Assembly (NCBI RefSeq): GCF_001528665.1
Contig: NZ_BBYJ01000035.1
Span: 27,357 to 91,356 of the forward strand
From: Microtetraspora malaysiensis
Lineage (GTDB): Bacteria; Actinomycetota; Actinomycetes; Streptosporangiales; Streptosporangiaceae
DNA: 64,000 nt
Reading direction: 5' to 3'
How positions within the stretch are numbered: position 1 is the first letter of the stretch; every line of letters starts with the position of its first letter. This document shows positions 37,846 to 47,361 of the stretch, in pieces. The translations under genes were made by a program, and so were the position numbers. A model generated the notes under the pieces. It made no database searches, had not been told where the DNA came from, and saw only the letters and a list, made by a program, of their open reading frames with translations.

Positions 37846-39081
37846 TTATCGAGAGAGAGTCTGAATTGCCCGCCTTTGGGCGATTATCAGCACCGCAACG
37901 GTGAAAACGGCGAACTGGACGATCGTCCCGATGATGGTCTGCCAGGGCACGGCCCCCTGTTCCAGCGCGTTCCGCAGCCCGCCCGCGGCCGCGGTCATCC
38001 CGAACGCGAACACGTTGTTGACCGCGTGCAGCGCGATCGGCGCCTCCAGGCCGCCGGTGCGGACGGCGACCCATCCCATGAGCAGGCCGAACCCGAAGAC
38101 GTACGCGATGCCCCAGTCGGTGTAGCCGTGCAGCGACGCGAAAGCGGCCGCGCCGACGACGATGCCCGGCAGCGGATTGCGCAGGTATGCCCCGAACGCC
38201 TGGAGGATCCACCCGCGGAACACGTACTCCTCGGCCGCCGCCTGGAACGGCACGAGCACCACGATGACGATCAGCGGGGCGAGGAAGCGGTCCCAGCCCA
38301 CCCAGGTGAACCCGGTGGACACACCCGTCGCCAGGAACGTGAGCTGCTGCGCGACCTCGCCGAGGATCACCGCGACCAGCGCGATCGGCACGCACAGGAG
38401 CAGCCACCGCCAGCGCAGCCGCCCGGCGACCGAGGAGACCGTGCCCGGCCGCCGCCGCTGCACCACCCAGGCCGCCCCGAACACCAGCGGGATCGCCAGG
38501 GCGAGCAGCGCGAGGTTGAACCCGAGCGTCATCAGCGGATCGGCGAAGATCTGGGTGCCGCTCATCACCATCGGCACGCCGGAGAGGAGCGAGACCAGCA
38601 CCGCGACCAGCCCGAACGCGAGCGACACCACGAGATATCCGGCGACGATGGCGAGCGTGCCGACGACCGGCCGCCACCAGCGGTGCAGCGCCGTACGGGC
38701 CAGCCGGTCGTACCGGGTGCCCGTAGGCGGGGGCGCGGTCCACGGTTGCGGGGCGGGCGGAGGCTGCCACTGGTACGGCCCGCTGGGAGGCGGCCACCCC
38801 GGCCCCCCGGGAGGGGGCCACTGCCGGCCTTCAGGAGGGGGCCCGGGCTGGTTCCACGGCTGCGGCGGGGTGCCGTGCGGCGGACGCCCCTCCCCACCCG
38901 GCGGGGTGCCGTGCGGCGGGTATCCCTCTCCGGCCGGCCCTCCGGGCGGGTACCCCTCGCCGGACGGACCTCCAGGCGGGTTTCCTCCCCCGGCCGGGTT
39001 CCAGGGCGGGGGCGGGGTCCCGTGCGGGCCTCCGGGCGGGTCGCCCCCTGCGGCCGGGTTCCACTGCGGCTCGGTCATCAT
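37846..39081 (-). CDS. CPBP-family intramembrane metalloprotease (CAAX protease-like) with Pro/Gly-rich N terminus
   Basis: 411 residues. The first ~120 are Pro/Gly/Trp-rich repeats (GEGYPPGGPAGEGYPPHG), probably disordered and cytoplasmic. About eight TM helices follow, with the CPBP motifs EExxxR (AAEEYVFRGWIL), FASLHGYTDW and HAVNNVF carrying the putative zinc/catalytic Glu, His and Asn. ATG 39081 overlaps the stop of the upstream lyase gene (ATGA), so the two are coupled. Substrate unknown; relatives act in prenyl-protein or bacteriocin-related processing. Confidence 0.88.
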   Translation of the reverse strand: MMTEPQWNPAAGGDPPGGPHGTPPPPWNPAGGGNPPGGPSGEGYPPGGPAGEGYPPHGTPPGGEGRPPHGTPPQPWNQPGPPPEGRQWPPPGGPGWPPPSGPYQWQPPPAPQPWTAPPPTGTRYDRLARTALHRWWRPVVGTLAIVAGYLVVSLAFGLVAVLVSLLSGVPMVMSGTQIFADPLMTLGFNLALLALAIPLVFGAAWVVQRRRPGTVSSVAGRLRWRWLLLCVPIALVAVILGEVAQQLTFLATGVSTGFTWVGWDRFLAPLIVIVVLVPFQAAAEEYVFRGWILQAFGAYLRNPLPGIVVGAAAFASLHGYTDWGIAYVFGFGLLMGWVAVRTGGLEAPIALHAVNNVFAFGMTAAAGGLRNALEQGAVPWQTIIGTIVQFAVFTVAVLIIAQRRAIQTLSR

Positions 39082-40019
39082 CCTATTGTCGGCCGCTCGA
39101 AGCTCCGTTCCCTCGCCAGCCCCGCCGCGCGGCCCTTGGCGGCCACCACGAGCGCCATCTTGCGCGACGCCTCGTCGATCATCTCGTTGCCGAGCATGGC
39201 CGCGCCGCGGCGCTCCACCGTCGTGTAGTACTCGTACGCGTCGAGGATCAGCTCGGCGTGCTCGTAGTCCTCCTGGGACGGCGAGAACACCTCGTTGCCC
39301 GCCTCCACCTGCGAGGGGTGCAGCACCCACTTGCCGTCGAAGCCGAGCGCCGCCGCCCTGCGGGCCACGCGGCGGAAGCCGTCCACGTCCTTGATCTGCA
39401 GGTATGGCCCGTCGATGGCCTGCAGGTCATTGGCCCTGGCCGCCATCAGGATCCGCATCAGGATGTAGTGGTAGGCGTCGCCCTCGCCGTACCCGGGCGG
39501 CTGCTCGCCGACGACCAGCGTCTTCATCCCGATGGACGCCATGAAGTCGGCGGGCCCGAACACCAGGGTCTCCAGGCGGTCGGACGAGGCGGCGATGGCG
39601 TCCACGTTGACGAGGCCGCGCGCGCTCTCGATCTGCGCCTCGATGCCGATCCTCCGGGTCAGCCCGAGCGCCTTCTCGATCTGGGTGAGCAGCATGTCGA
39701 GCCACACGACGTGCGAGGCGTCCTCAACCTTGGGCAGCAGGAGGCAGTCGAGGCGGTCGCCCGCGCCTTCGACGACGTCGACCACGTCGCGGTAGGCCCA
39801 CTGCGTGGTCACGTCGTTGATCCGGACGACGATCGTCTTCCCGGACCAGTCGCCGTCGCGGAGCGCGGCGACGACGTTTTCGCGCGCCTGCTCCTTGGCC
39901 GCCGGAGCCACCGCGTCCTCCAGGTCGAGGAAGACCTCGTCGGCGGCCAGCCCCTGGGCCTTCTCGATGAAACGGGGATTGCTGCCGGGCACGGCCAGGC
40001 ACGATCGTCGAGCACGCAT
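39078..40019 (-). CDS. HpcH/HpaI aldolase / CitE-like CoA-ester lyase
   Basis: 313 residues from ATG 40019 (MRARRSCLAVPGSNPRFIEKA, the usual family start). Metal and CoA-binding hallmarks: DEVFLDLEDAVAP (metal/acid), VVRIND, LLLPKVEDA, IGIEAQIESARGLVN (Glu metal ligand) and DGKWVLHPSQ. The type includes malyl-CoA lyases and CitE-like thioesterases; which CoA ester is used cannot be told. Soluble, cytoplasmic. Coupled to the CPBP protease gene by a 4 nt overlap; divergent from bioY. Confidence 0.88.
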   Translation of the reverse strand: MRARRSCLAVPGSNPRFIEKAQGLAADEVFLDLEDAVAPAAKEQARENVVAALRDGDWSGKTIVVRINDVTTQWAYRDVVDVVEGAGDRLDCLLLPKVEDASHVVWLDMLLTQIEKALGLTRRIGIEAQIESARGLVNVDAIAASSDRLETLVFGPADFMASIGMKTLVVGEQPPGYGEGDAYHYILMRILMAARANDLQAIDGPYLQIKDVDGFRRVARRAAALGFDGKWVLHPSQVEAGNEVFSPSQEDYEHAELILDAYEYYTTVERRGAAMLGNEMIDEASRKMALVVAAKGRAAGLARERSFERPTIG

Positions 40020-40150
40020 GGCCCAAACGCTAGCGGGACCCTGTCCGATCGCTACAAAGGAGGTGCCGCGTTCTTGGCGCGGGCAATGTACGTCCATGGG
40101 CATGTCTTTCGCGAAGAATGGCGCCATCCACGAGCGTTGAGGGAGTAAGA

Positions 40151-40735
40151 ATGTCCGAAATCGCCCCCGGGGTGCGCCCCGCCGTCCTGTCCGATCTCAT
40201 CCCCGGCGCCCGGGTCCGCGACGCCGCCCTCGTCGCCGGCGGCGCCGCGTTGACCGGGCTCGCCGCCCAGCTCGCGTTCCCCGTCCCGGGTTCGCCCGTC
40301 CCGGTCACCGGCCAGACCTTCGCCGTCGTGCTCGTCGGCGCCGCGCTCGGCTTCAACCGGGCGGCGCTCAGCATGCTCCTGTACGTCCTGGCCGGCATCG
40401 CGGGCGTGCCGTGGTTCACCGGCGGCGCCAGCGGCCCGGGTGGGGCGACCTTCGGCTACCTGATCGGGTTCATCGTCGCCGCGGCCCTCGTCGGCAGGCT
40501 GGCCGAGCGCGGCGGCGACCGCACCCCGGCGCGTACGGCCGGCACGATGCTTTTCGGAAACCTCGTGATCTACGCTTTCGGAGTGCCGGTGCTGATGACG
40601 GTCACCGGCATGGGCCTGGGCGCGGCGCTCGCCGCCGGCGTGGTGCCGTTCCTGGTCGGCGACGCCCTGAAGATCGCCGTCGCGGCCGGTCTGCTGCCCG
40701 CCGCCTGGCGTCTCACCCGGCGCTCCGGCCGATGA
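40151..40735 (+). CDS. bioY: BioY, substrate-binding (S) component of an ECF-type biotin transporter
   Basis: 194 residues from ATG 40151 (GGGAG five bases upstream). BioY signature: QLAFPVPGSPVPVTGQTFAVVLVGAALG, then GGASGPGGATFGYLIGF, and about six TM helices. No bioM/bioN ATPase or transmembrane genes in the window; BioY can work alone or with a shared ECF module. Its stop overlaps the start of the next gene (ATGA). No BirA-type operator was recognised upstream. Confidence 0.93.
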   Translation: MSEIAPGVRPAVLSDLIPGARVRDAALVAGGAALTGLAAQLAFPVPGSPVPVTGQTFAVVLVGAALGFNRAALSMLLYVLAGIAGVPWFTGGASGPGGATFGYLIGFIVAAALVGRLAERGGDRTPARTAGTMLFGNLVIYAFGVPVLMTVTGMGLGAALAAGVVPFLVGDALKIAVAAGLLPAAWRLTRRSGR

Positions 40736-41097
40736 GCGCCCCTCTGATCGAGGAGGGCGCGAAGAAGTCCGGCGTGCTGTGGGTGACCCTGCCCGCCGGA
40801 CCGCGCCTGGCCTGGCACGTGTGGCAGTCCGGGGCGATCTACGTCGTGACCGGCGGCGGCGAGCAGGAGCTGCCCGGCCTGGCGGAGGCGTCCGAGGTGG
40901 AGGTGACCCTCCGCAGCAAGGACAACGGCGCCGAGCTGGTCCGGTTCACGGCCTCGGTCGAGACGGTGGACCAGGCGGCTTCCCCCGACGTGGTGGCCGT
41001 GCTCGCCAAGGAGCGGCTGAACGCCGCCGACGCGGCGACGCTCCCGGCCCGGTGGGCCGCCGGGTCGGTCATCCTGCGACTGACGCCTCGGGCGTGA
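40732..41097 (+). CDS. Small split-barrel-like conserved protein
   Basis: 121 residues, translationally coupled to bioY by an ATGA overlap. The beginning (LWVTLPAGPRLAWHVWQSGAIYVVTGGGEQELPGL) and the strand-rich pattern resemble small pyridoxamine-oxidase/FMN-binding split-barrel proteins of actinobacteria, but no flavin-binding motif can be confirmed. No membrane segments. The 3' end overlaps the convergent EamA gene by 29 nt. Function unknown. Confidence 0.65.
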   Translation: MSAPLIEEGAKKSGVLWVTLPAGPRLAWHVWQSGAIYVVTGGGEQELPGLAEASEVEVTLRSKDNGAELVRFTASVETVDQAASPDVVAVLAKERLNAADAATLPARWAAGSVILRLTPRA

Positions 41098-42019
41098 GCT
41101 GTACGGCGGGGCCGGGCTCGGGGCGGGCGGCGGCCGACTGGGCGAGCAGAGCGCCCGCGAGGACGACGCCGCCGCCGATGATCTGGGCTCCGCCGAGCCG
41201 TTCGCCGAGCAGGAACCAGGCGATGACGGCGCCCGCGATGACCTCCAGGGTGGCCACGGTGGCGCCGATCGCGGCCGAGAGCCGGCGCACCGCGATCACA
41301 CCCGTCACGTACGCGGCGATCGTGGCCACCAGCACCAGCCAGAGGGCGGCGCCCAGCACGGGCAGGGTGTGGCCGTCCACGGTCGCGGTGCGGCCGAACG
41401 CGGTCCAGTCGATGTTCCAGGGGCGGGCGAGCGGCAGGAGCGCCACGGCCGCGCCGGCCATGCCCCAGGCGATCAGCCCGAGCGGGTCCAGATCATCATC
41501 CGAAAAGGCATCGTTCATCAGGAAATATCCGGCGGAGCAGGCGGCGGCCACGAGCCCCACCGCCAGCCCGAGCGTGTCCAGCCGGATGCCGTCCCACACC
41601 TCCACCACCACAGCCAGCCCGGCCACCGCGATCACGGCACCCACGTAGGCCGACCGGCCGAGCCGCAGCCGGCGGACGAACCGCGCCCAGACCACGACCA
41701 GCACCGGCGAGAGATACTCAAGGAGCAGGGCGATCCCGACCGGCAGCCGGGTGATCACGAAGAAGAACAGGCCTTGGACGGCGGCCACCGCGACCAGCGC
41801 GTACGCGCCGACGAACAGCAGCCGGTCACGCGGGATGCGCAGGGCCCGCGGCCGTACGATCGCGAGAGCGGCGATCAGCAGCAGCCCGGCCCCGCCCATG
41901 CGCACCCAGACCGCTTCGAGCGGGGACATCCCGGCGGCGCCCAGGAACCGCGCCATGGGCCCGGAGAATCCGAAACAGCACGCGGACGCCACCGCGATCG
42001 CCAGGCTCGCCGCCCTCAT
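41069..42019 (-). CDS. EamA/DMT-superfamily transporter
   Basis: 316 residues from ATG 42019 (GAGGTGG upstream; GTG 42028 is the alternative). About ten TM helices in two EamA repeats: FGFSGPMARFLGAAG and LLLEYLSPVLVVVWAR in the first, AYVTGVIAVRRLSAAIGATVATLE in the second. Likely a metabolite or amino-acid exporter or importer. Substrate not predictable. Confidence 0.9.
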   Translation of the reverse strand: MRAASLAIAVASACCFGFSGPMARFLGAAGMSPLEAVWVRMGGAGLLLIAALAIVRPRALRIPRDRLLFVGAYALVAVAAVQGLFFFVITRLPVGIALLLEYLSPVLVVVWARFVRRLRLGRSAYVGAVIAVAGLAVVVEVWDGIRLDTLGLAVGLVAAACSAGYFLMNDAFSDDDLDPLGLIAWGMAGAAVALLPLARPWNIDWTAFGRTATVDGHTLPVLGAALWLVLVATIAAYVTGVIAVRRLSAAIGATVATLEVIAGAVIAWFLLGERLGGAQIIGGGVVLAGALLAQSAAARPEPGPAVQLTPEASVAG

Positions 42020-42104
42020 GGCCACCACCTCATGTAACTACCATTAGCCCCTTTTGATCCTGTCATACCAGGCCGTCCCACGCATCCCGGCGTAATCTGA
42101 CCAG

Positions 42105-43313
42105 GTGGACCGCATCTTCGTGGCCCGGTTGGCCGGGCTCGCGGTGTTCGACCCGGCCGGCGACCAGATCGGCCGAATCCGGGACGTCGTGGTCGCGATG
42201 CGCGGCCCGCTCCCGCCGCGCGTTCACGGCTTCGTCGTCGAGATCCAGCCGCGCCGCCGCGTCTTCCTGCCGACCACCCGCGTCACCAGCGTCGAGCCGC
42301 GCGCCGTCGTCTTCACCGGCAAGATCAACATGCGCCGGTTCGAGCAGCGCGACTCCGAGACCCTGGTCATCGGCGAGATGCTCGACCTGAAGGTACGTCA
42401 CCAGGGCGAGGAGGTCACCGTACTCGACCTCGCGATGGAGCGGGCCCGCCCGGCCGAGTGGGTGCTCGGCAAGGTCGCCGTACGGCGCGGCACCAAACGC
42501 AGGGGCGAGACCCTGATCGTGGGCTGGAACGAGGTCACCGGCTTCGACGTGGTCCAGAAGGACCAGGGCGCCGCCTATCTGCTCGCCGCCTTCGAAGCGA
42601 TGCGCTCGGCCGACCTCGCCAACGTGCTCCACGAGCTGCCGCGCAAGCGGATGGCCGAGGTGGCCGCCGCCCTCGACGACGACCGGCTCGCCGACGTGCT
42701 CGAAGAGCTGCCCGAACGCGACCAGGTCGCCGTACTGAGCCAGCTCAACGCCGAGCGCGCCGCCGACGTGCTGGAGGCGATGAGCCCGGACGACGCGGCC
42801 GACCTGCTCCAGGAGCTGCCCGCGGACGAGGCCGAGGCCCTGCTGGGCCTGATGATCCCCGAGGAGGCCGCGCCCGTACGGCGGCTGCTGACCTACGACG
42901 AGGACACCGCCGGCGGCATGATGACGACCGAGGCGGTGATCCTCCCGCCCAACGCCACGGTGGCCGAGGCACTCGCGCACATCCGCCAGCGGGAGCAGAC
43001 CCCGGCGGTCGCCGCCCAGGTCTACGTCGCCCGCCCGCCGACCGAGACGCCGACCGGCCGGTTCCTCGGCGTGGCCCATTTCCAACGGCTCCTGCGAGAG
43101 CCTCCGTCCACCATGCTCGCCGGCGTGATAGACAGCACCGTCGACCCGATCAGGCCCGACCTCCCCCTTCCGGGTGTGGCGTCCTACCTGGCGACGTACA
43201 ACCTCGTCGCGACCCCCGTGGTGGACGAGCACGGGCGGCTGCTCGGAGCGGTGACGGTGGACGACGTCCTGGACCACATGCTGCCGGACGACTGGCGGGA
43301 GAGACATGACTGA
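42105..43313 (+). CDS. MgtE N-terminal/CBS-domain protein (Rv1232c-like)
   Basis: 402 residues from GTG 42105. A PRC-barrel-like N-terminal part (RLAGLAVFDPAGDQIGRIRDVVV) is followed by MgtE-N superhelical repeats (ADLANVLHELPRKRMAEVAAAL, DRLADVLEELPERDQVAV split by helices) and a CBS pair (TYDEDTAGGMMTTE). The MgtE transmembrane domain is absent, so this is a cytoplasmic regulator-like protein, not a channel. Gene order with DUF1003 and mrp matches mycobacteria. It overlaps the DUF1003 gene by 8 nt. Confidence 0.88.
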   Translation: MDRIFVARLAGLAVFDPAGDQIGRIRDVVVAMRGPLPPRVHGFVVEIQPRRRVFLPTTRVTSVEPRAVVFTGKINMRRFEQRDSETLVIGEMLDLKVRHQGEEVTVLDLAMERARPAEWVLGKVAVRRGTKRRGETLIVGWNEVTGFDVVQKDQGAAYLLAAFEAMRSADLANVLHELPRKRMAEVAAALDDDRLADVLEELPERDQVAVLSQLNAERAADVLEAMSPDDAADLLQELPADEAEALLGLMIPEEAAPVRRLLTYDEDTAGGMMTTEAVILPPNATVAEALAHIRQREQTPAVAAQVYVARPPTETPTGRFLGVAHFQRLLREPPSTMLAGVIDSTVDPIRPDLPLPGVASYLATYNLVATPVVDEHGRLLGAVTVDDVLDHMLPDDWRERHD

Positions 43314-43767
43314 GCGGCTCGACCAGCCGCGGGACGTGACCATGCGGCTGCGTCCGCACTACGACCCGGAGGCGTTCGGGCGGCTCTCCGAACAGATCGC
43401 CCGCTTTCTCGGAACCGCCCGCTTCCTCGTCTACATGACGGTGTTCGTCGGCGTCTGGGTGGTGTGGAACGTCCTGGCGCCGTTGAAGTTCGACCCCTAC
43501 CCGTACATCTTCCTGACGCTCATGCTCTCCCTCCAGGCGTCGTACGCGGCCCCGCTGATCCTGCTCGCGCAGAACCGGCAGAGCGACCGCGACCGCGTGC
43601 AGTACGAGCAGGACCGGCTGGCGGCCGACCGCACCCAGGCCGAGATCGAGTACCTCACGCGGGAGATCGCCGCGCTGCGGATCGCCATCGGCGAGATGGC
43701 GACCAGGGACTACATCCGATCGGAGCTCCAGCGCGTCCAGGAGGAGCTGAGCGGCGGGGGTCAGTGA
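43306..43767 (+). CDS. DUF1003 membrane protein
   Basis: 153 residues. Two TM helices (FLVYMTVFVGVWVVWNVL; FLTLMLSLQASYAAPLILLA), the conserved FDPYPYIFL and QNRQSDRDR of DUF1003, and a C-terminal coiled coil (about 105-150). Its start overlaps the MgtE-like gene by 8 nt, so the two are co-translated and perhaps functionally linked at the membrane. Confidence 0.92.
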   Translation: MTERLDQPRDVTMRLRPHYDPEAFGRLSEQIARFLGTARFLVYMTVFVGVWVVWNVLAPLKFDPYPYIFLTLMLSLQASYAAPLILLAQNRQSDRDRVQYEQDRLAADRTQAEIEYLTREIAALRIAIGEMATRDYIRSELQRVQEELSGGGQ

Positions 43768-43872
43768 CACCAGTCACACCACCGCCCCCTCCCGGCACGT
43801 ACGGCACGGCCGCACGTCCCATGAGTGCTCCCTGCGTTCGGAGGACCGGGACCGACTCCATAGCATGGATCC

Positions 43873-45012
43873 ATGGCACCGACCCCAGAATTGGTGACGG
43901 CGGCACTGGCGACGGTCAACGACCCGGAGATCCGCCGGCCGATCACCGAGCTCGACATGGTCAAGAGCATCGATATCTCCCCCGACGGGGTGGTGCGCGT
44001 CGGCGTGTTCCTCACCGTCGCCGGCTGCCCCCTGAAGGACACCATCACGCGGGACATCACCAACGCCGTCTCCACGATCGACGGCGTGACGCGCGTCCAT
44101 GTGGACATGGACGTCATGAGCGCCGAGCAGCGCAAGGCCCTGCAGACCAAGCTGCGTGGCGACCGGGCCCCGGAGAAGGAGATCCCGTTCGCCAAGCCGG
44201 GGTCGCTGACGCGCGTGTTCGCCGTCGCGAGCGGCAAGGGCGGCGTGGGCAAGTCGTCCGTGACCGTGAACCTCGCCGCCGCCATGGCCAACTCCGGGCT
44301 CAAGGTCGGCGTCGTGGACGCCGACATCTACGGCCACTCCGTGCCGCGCATGCTCGGCGTGGACCAGCGGCCCACCAAGGTCGAAGACATGATCATGCCG
44401 CCGGTGGCGCATGACATCAAGGTCATCTCGGTCGGCATGTTCAAGCCCGAGGGCAACACGCCGGTCGTGTGGCGCGGCCCCATGCTCGACCGCGCGCTGC
44501 ACCAGTTCCTCGCCGACGTCTTCTGGGGCGACCTCGACGTCCTGCTCATGGACCTGCCCCCGGGCACCGGCGACATCGCCATCTCCGTGGCGCAGCGGAT
44601 GCCGTCCGCCGAGATCCTCGTCGTGACGACCCCGCAGCAGGCCGCGGCCGAGGTGGCCGAGCGCGCCGGTTCCATCGCCGCGCAGACCCACCAGCAGATC
44701 GCCGGTGTCATCGAGAACATGGCGTGGCTGCCCTGCCCGCACTGCGACGAGCGCATCCCGGTGTTCGGCGAGGGCGGCGGCCAGACCGTGGCCGACGGGC
44801 TGACCCGGATCCTGGGCTCGCGGGTGCCGCTGCTCGGCCAGGTCCCGCTCGACATGCGGCTGCGTGAGGGCGGCGACGAGGGCAAGCCGCTGGTGCTGAC
44901 CGACCCGGACGCTCCGGCCGCCGCCGAGCTGCGCCGGATCGCGGCAGGGCTGAGCAAGAAGTCCACCAGCCTCAAGGGCCTCAAGCTGGACATCTCGCCC
45001 AGCGGTCGCTGA
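43873..45012 (+). CDS. mrp: Mrp/NBP35-family Fe-S cluster carrier ATPase
   Basis: 379 residues. N-terminal MIP18/DUF59 domain (1-95, with GCPLKDTI), deviant Walker A GKGGVGKSS (121-129), DADIYGHSVPRMLG, LLMDLPPGTGD, and the cluster-binding CPHC (CPHCDERIPVFGEGGG). It assembles and transfers [4Fe-4S] clusters. Single cytoplasmic protein; ends in a bidirectional hairpin before tatB. Confidence 0.95.
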   Translation: MAPTPELVTAALATVNDPEIRRPITELDMVKSIDISPDGVVRVGVFLTVAGCPLKDTITRDITNAVSTIDGVTRVHVDMDVMSAEQRKALQTKLRGDRAPEKEIPFAKPGSLTRVFAVASGKGGVGKSSVTVNLAAAMANSGLKVGVVDADIYGHSVPRMLGVDQRPTKVEDMIMPPVAHDIKVISVGMFKPEGNTPVVWRGPMLDRALHQFLADVFWGDLDVLLMDLPPGTGDIAISVAQRMPSAEILVVTTPQQAAAEVAERAGSIAAQTHQQIAGVIENMAWLPCPHCDERIPVFGEGGGQTVADGLTRILGSRVPLLGQVPLDMRLREGGDEGKPLVLTDPDAPAAAELRRIAAGLSKKSTSLKGLKLDISPSGR

Positions 45013-45025
45013 CCTCTCCGCCCCT

Positions 45026-45052
45026 GAGCCCGCTCACGCCGTGAGCGGGCTC
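45026..45052. terminator. Bidirectional terminator between mrp and tatB
   Basis: Perfect 12 bp inverted repeat GAGCCCGCTCAC / GTGAGCGGGCTC with a 3 nt loop, in the 73 bp between two convergent stops. Confidence 0.82.
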
Positions 45053-45085
45053 ACGCGTATCCGGCCCGCGAAACCAGTCGGAGGC

Positions 45086-45445
45086 TCAGGTCGCTTCCGT
45101 GTCGTACGGCGGGATCTCGCCGAAGCCGAGCTCGCCGCCGGGCGGCGCGGCCGCGGCCACCGCCGGAACCGACTCCGCGGCGGACGACGCGTTCCAGTCG
45201 TTCTCGACGTCGTCCAGCAGGTGCTTGCGGACGAACGCCTTGGGATTGAGGTCCGCGGGATCGAAGTTCTTGAACTCCGGGCCGAGGTTGGCCTCCAGAT
45301 CCGCCTTGGCGTTGTTGGCCATATGGCGGAGCTGCCGGAGCGTACGGCCGGCCTGCTGGGCCGCCTGCGGCAGCTTCTCCGGGCCGAACACCAGCAGTCC
45401 GATCACCACGAGTGCCAGGAGCTCTGGCCAACCCAGTCCGAACAC
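45086..45445 (-). CDS. tatB: TatB, twin-arginine translocase subunit
   Basis: 119 residues from GTG 45445, with AGGAG seven bases upstream. Short N-terminal TM helix (GWPELLALVVIGLLVFGPEKLP, read in parts) and amphipathic helix, typical of TatB; no FGxxxLP TatA variant. Co-directional with htrA 56 nt upstream, so it closes the sigE stress operon, as in mycobacteria. Confidence 0.93.
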   Translation of the reverse strand: MFGLGWPELLALVVIGLLVFGPEKLPQAAQQAGRTLRQLRHMANNAKADLEANLGPEFKNFDPADLNPKAFVRKHLLDDVENDWNASSAAESVPAVAAAAPPGGELGFGEIPPYDTEAT

Positions 45446-45501
45446 AGGTGATCTCCTCTTCCAGGAACAGCTGGTTTCAGACTAATAGCACCTGACTGCT
45501 A

Positions 45502-46776
45502 TTACGACGGGTGCGCCGTGGGGGCCGGAGCGGCGGTGACGGTGACCTTCGCCGTCTTCTCGTCGCCGTCGTGCCGGAACTTGAGCTTCACCTGGTCGCC
45601 GGGGGCCTTGTTGCGGATCGTCACGATGAGCTCGCGGCTGTCGTCGACCGGCTGCCCGTCGATCTCCAGGATGATGTCGCCCGGCTTGAGGCCCGCCTTG
45701 TCCGCCGGCCCGCCGGGCGTGACCGCGGGCTCGCCGCCGCTCGTCCCGGCGGCGATCCGTACGCCCGGGCCCTGGTATTGCGTGTCGACGGTGATGCCGA
45801 TCCGCGAGGTGCGCGCGCTGCCCGTGGTGATGAGCTCCTGCGCCACCCGCCGGACGTGGTTGATCGGGATCGCGAAGCCCAGGCCGATGCTGCCGGTCTG
45901 CTGGCCGAGGGCCGCACCGCTGCCCAGCGTGGCGATGGCCGAGTTCACCCCGATCACCTGCCCGGACGCGTTGACGAGCGGCCCGCCGGAGTTGCCGGGA
46001 TTGATCGCGGCGTCGGTCTGGATCGCGTTGATCAGCGCGAAGTCGGAACCGGTCTCCCCTCCCGCCTCCACAGGACGGTTGAGCGAGCTGACGATGCCGG
46101 TGGTGACGGTTCCGCTGAGGCCGAGCGGCGAGCCGATGGCGATCACCGGGTCGCCCACGACCACGCTGTCGGAGTTGCCCAGGGTGATCTCCGGCGCCCC
46201 GAAGGTGTGCTCCGGCTTGACCACGGCGATGTCGGAGTTCGGGTCGCGGCCGACGATCTTCGCGGTGGTCGACTTGCGGTTGTTGAACCGGATCCGGATC
46301 TCTCCGGTCTGCGCGGCCACCGCGACGACGTGGTTGTTCGTCACGATGTAGCCGCCCTTGATGACGAAGCCGGAGCCCGTCCCGGCCTCCTGGTTGCCCT
46401 TGACCTCCAGCGAGACCACGCTCGGCAGCACCCGGGCCGCGACCCCGGCGACGGAGTCGGGCGGTCGCGTGGTGGCGCCGGAGGGCACCGCGCTCAGCCG
46501 GTACGACGGGTCGGTGCCGGACGGCGGCCGCGTCAGCAGGTAGGTGCCGGCGCTCCCCGCGGCGCCCGCGACGAGGGCGACCACCAGGGCGAGGGCGAGG
46601 GAGAACCGCGCCGGCGGAGCCGTACGGACGGGAGGGGGCGGGAACGGCGGCGGGAACGGCGGCGGAGGACCCCATCCGGGCCCCAGCCCGGCCGCCCGCT
46701 CTGGGGCGGGAAGGAAGTCAGGCCGCCCCTGCCGGCCGAACGCCCCGGAATCGAACCCGCCCGTGTCGTCGGTCAT
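45502..46776 (-). CDS. htrA: HtrA/DegP-like membrane-anchored serine protease with PDZ domain
   Basis: 424 residues. A disordered Pro/Gly-rich cytoplasmic N terminus (1-57) is followed by a TM helix (58-82), a trypsin-like domain with H149 (IVTNNHVV), D182 (NSDIAVV) and S263 (NPGNSGGPL), and a C-terminal PDZ domain (about 320-412, PADKAGLKPGDIILEI). It handles misfolded envelope proteins. Third gene in the sigE-anti-sigma-htrA-tatB operon. Confidence 0.95.
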   Translation of the reverse strand: MTDDTGGFDSGAFGRQGRPDFLPAPERAAGLGPGWGPPPPFPPPFPPPPVRTAPPARFSLALALVVALVAGAAGSAGTYLLTRPPSGTDPSYRLSAVPSGATTRPPDSVAGVAARVLPSVVSLEVKGNQEAGTGSGFVIKGGYIVTNNHVVAVAAQTGEIRIRFNNRKSTTAKIVGRDPNSDIAVVKPEHTFGAPEITLGNSDSVVVGDPVIAIGSPLGLSGTVTTGIVSSLNRPVEAGGETGSDFALINAIQTDAAINPGNSGGPLVNASGQVIGVNSAIATLGSGAALGQQTGSIGLGFAIPINHVRRVAQELITTGSARTSRIGITVDTQYQGPGVRIAAGTSGGEPAVTPGGPADKAGLKPGDIILEIDGQPVDDSRELIVTIRNKAPGDQVKLKFRHDGDEKTAKVTVTAAPAPTAHPS

Positions 46777-46803
46777 GCGCGCGGTCCCTCCTGCGTTCGA
46801 ACG

Positions 46804-47361
46804 TCATCGAGCGAGGTGGCTGCGCAAGCTCGACGACGGGCTGGGCGTCGGGCTCGTCTGCGGTGGCGCGATTCTCTGCTGCGGATTGACGAACTGCACC
46901 GGAGGATTGGGCGTCTGCTGACCCCCGGTGCCGCCGACGATGAACATCGTACCGAGCGCCACGGCCGCGGACGCGAATCCCACCGCAACATAGCCCGCCC
47001 GGCGGGTGCGGCTTGACCGTCCCGGCCCGGAGTGGCCGCCCGCCAGCCGGGGCCGGTTGTCCGTCGGGGCGATGCGCATCGACGGCAGCCGGGTGTCGGC
47101 GAAGGCCGGATGGTCGGGGAACGGCCGCATGCGCGGCGGAATCGGTCCGCCCGGCTCCGACATGCGCAGCAGCGACATGGTGAGGTCGGCCGGCATGGTG
47201 GGCGGCTCGATGGAGCGCAGCCGGCTCTTCAGCGCGCGCATGGCGTCGACCTCGGCACGGCAGTCCGCGCAGAAGGTCAGGTGCGCGAGCGCCCGCTCAC
47301 GATCCCTGTGACCGAGTTCGCCGTCGATGAGCGCGGAAACGCGCTCGCCAAGATGACTCAT
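46804..47361 (-). CDS. Anti-sigma factor (ZAS zinc-finger domain, RseA-like) for the adjacent SigE
   Basis: 185 residues. The ZAS motif is HLTFCADC (H27-x3-C31-x2-C34), preceded by an acidic helix ([13 protein letters not shown]). One TM helix (about 124-146, [19 protein letters not shown]) and a short external tail. The start overlaps the sigE stop by 4 nt. It should hold SigE inactive until envelope or redox stress releases it. Confidence 0.92.
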   Translation of the reverse strand: MSHLGERVSALIDGELGHRDRERALAHLTFCADCRAEVDAMRALKSRLRSIEPPTMPADLTMSLLRMSEPGGPIPPRMRPFPDHPAFADTRLPSMRIAPTDNRPRLAGGHSGPGRSSRTRRAGYVAVGFASAAVALGTMFIVGGTGGQQTPNPPVQFVNPQQRIAPPQTSPTPSPSSSLRSHLAR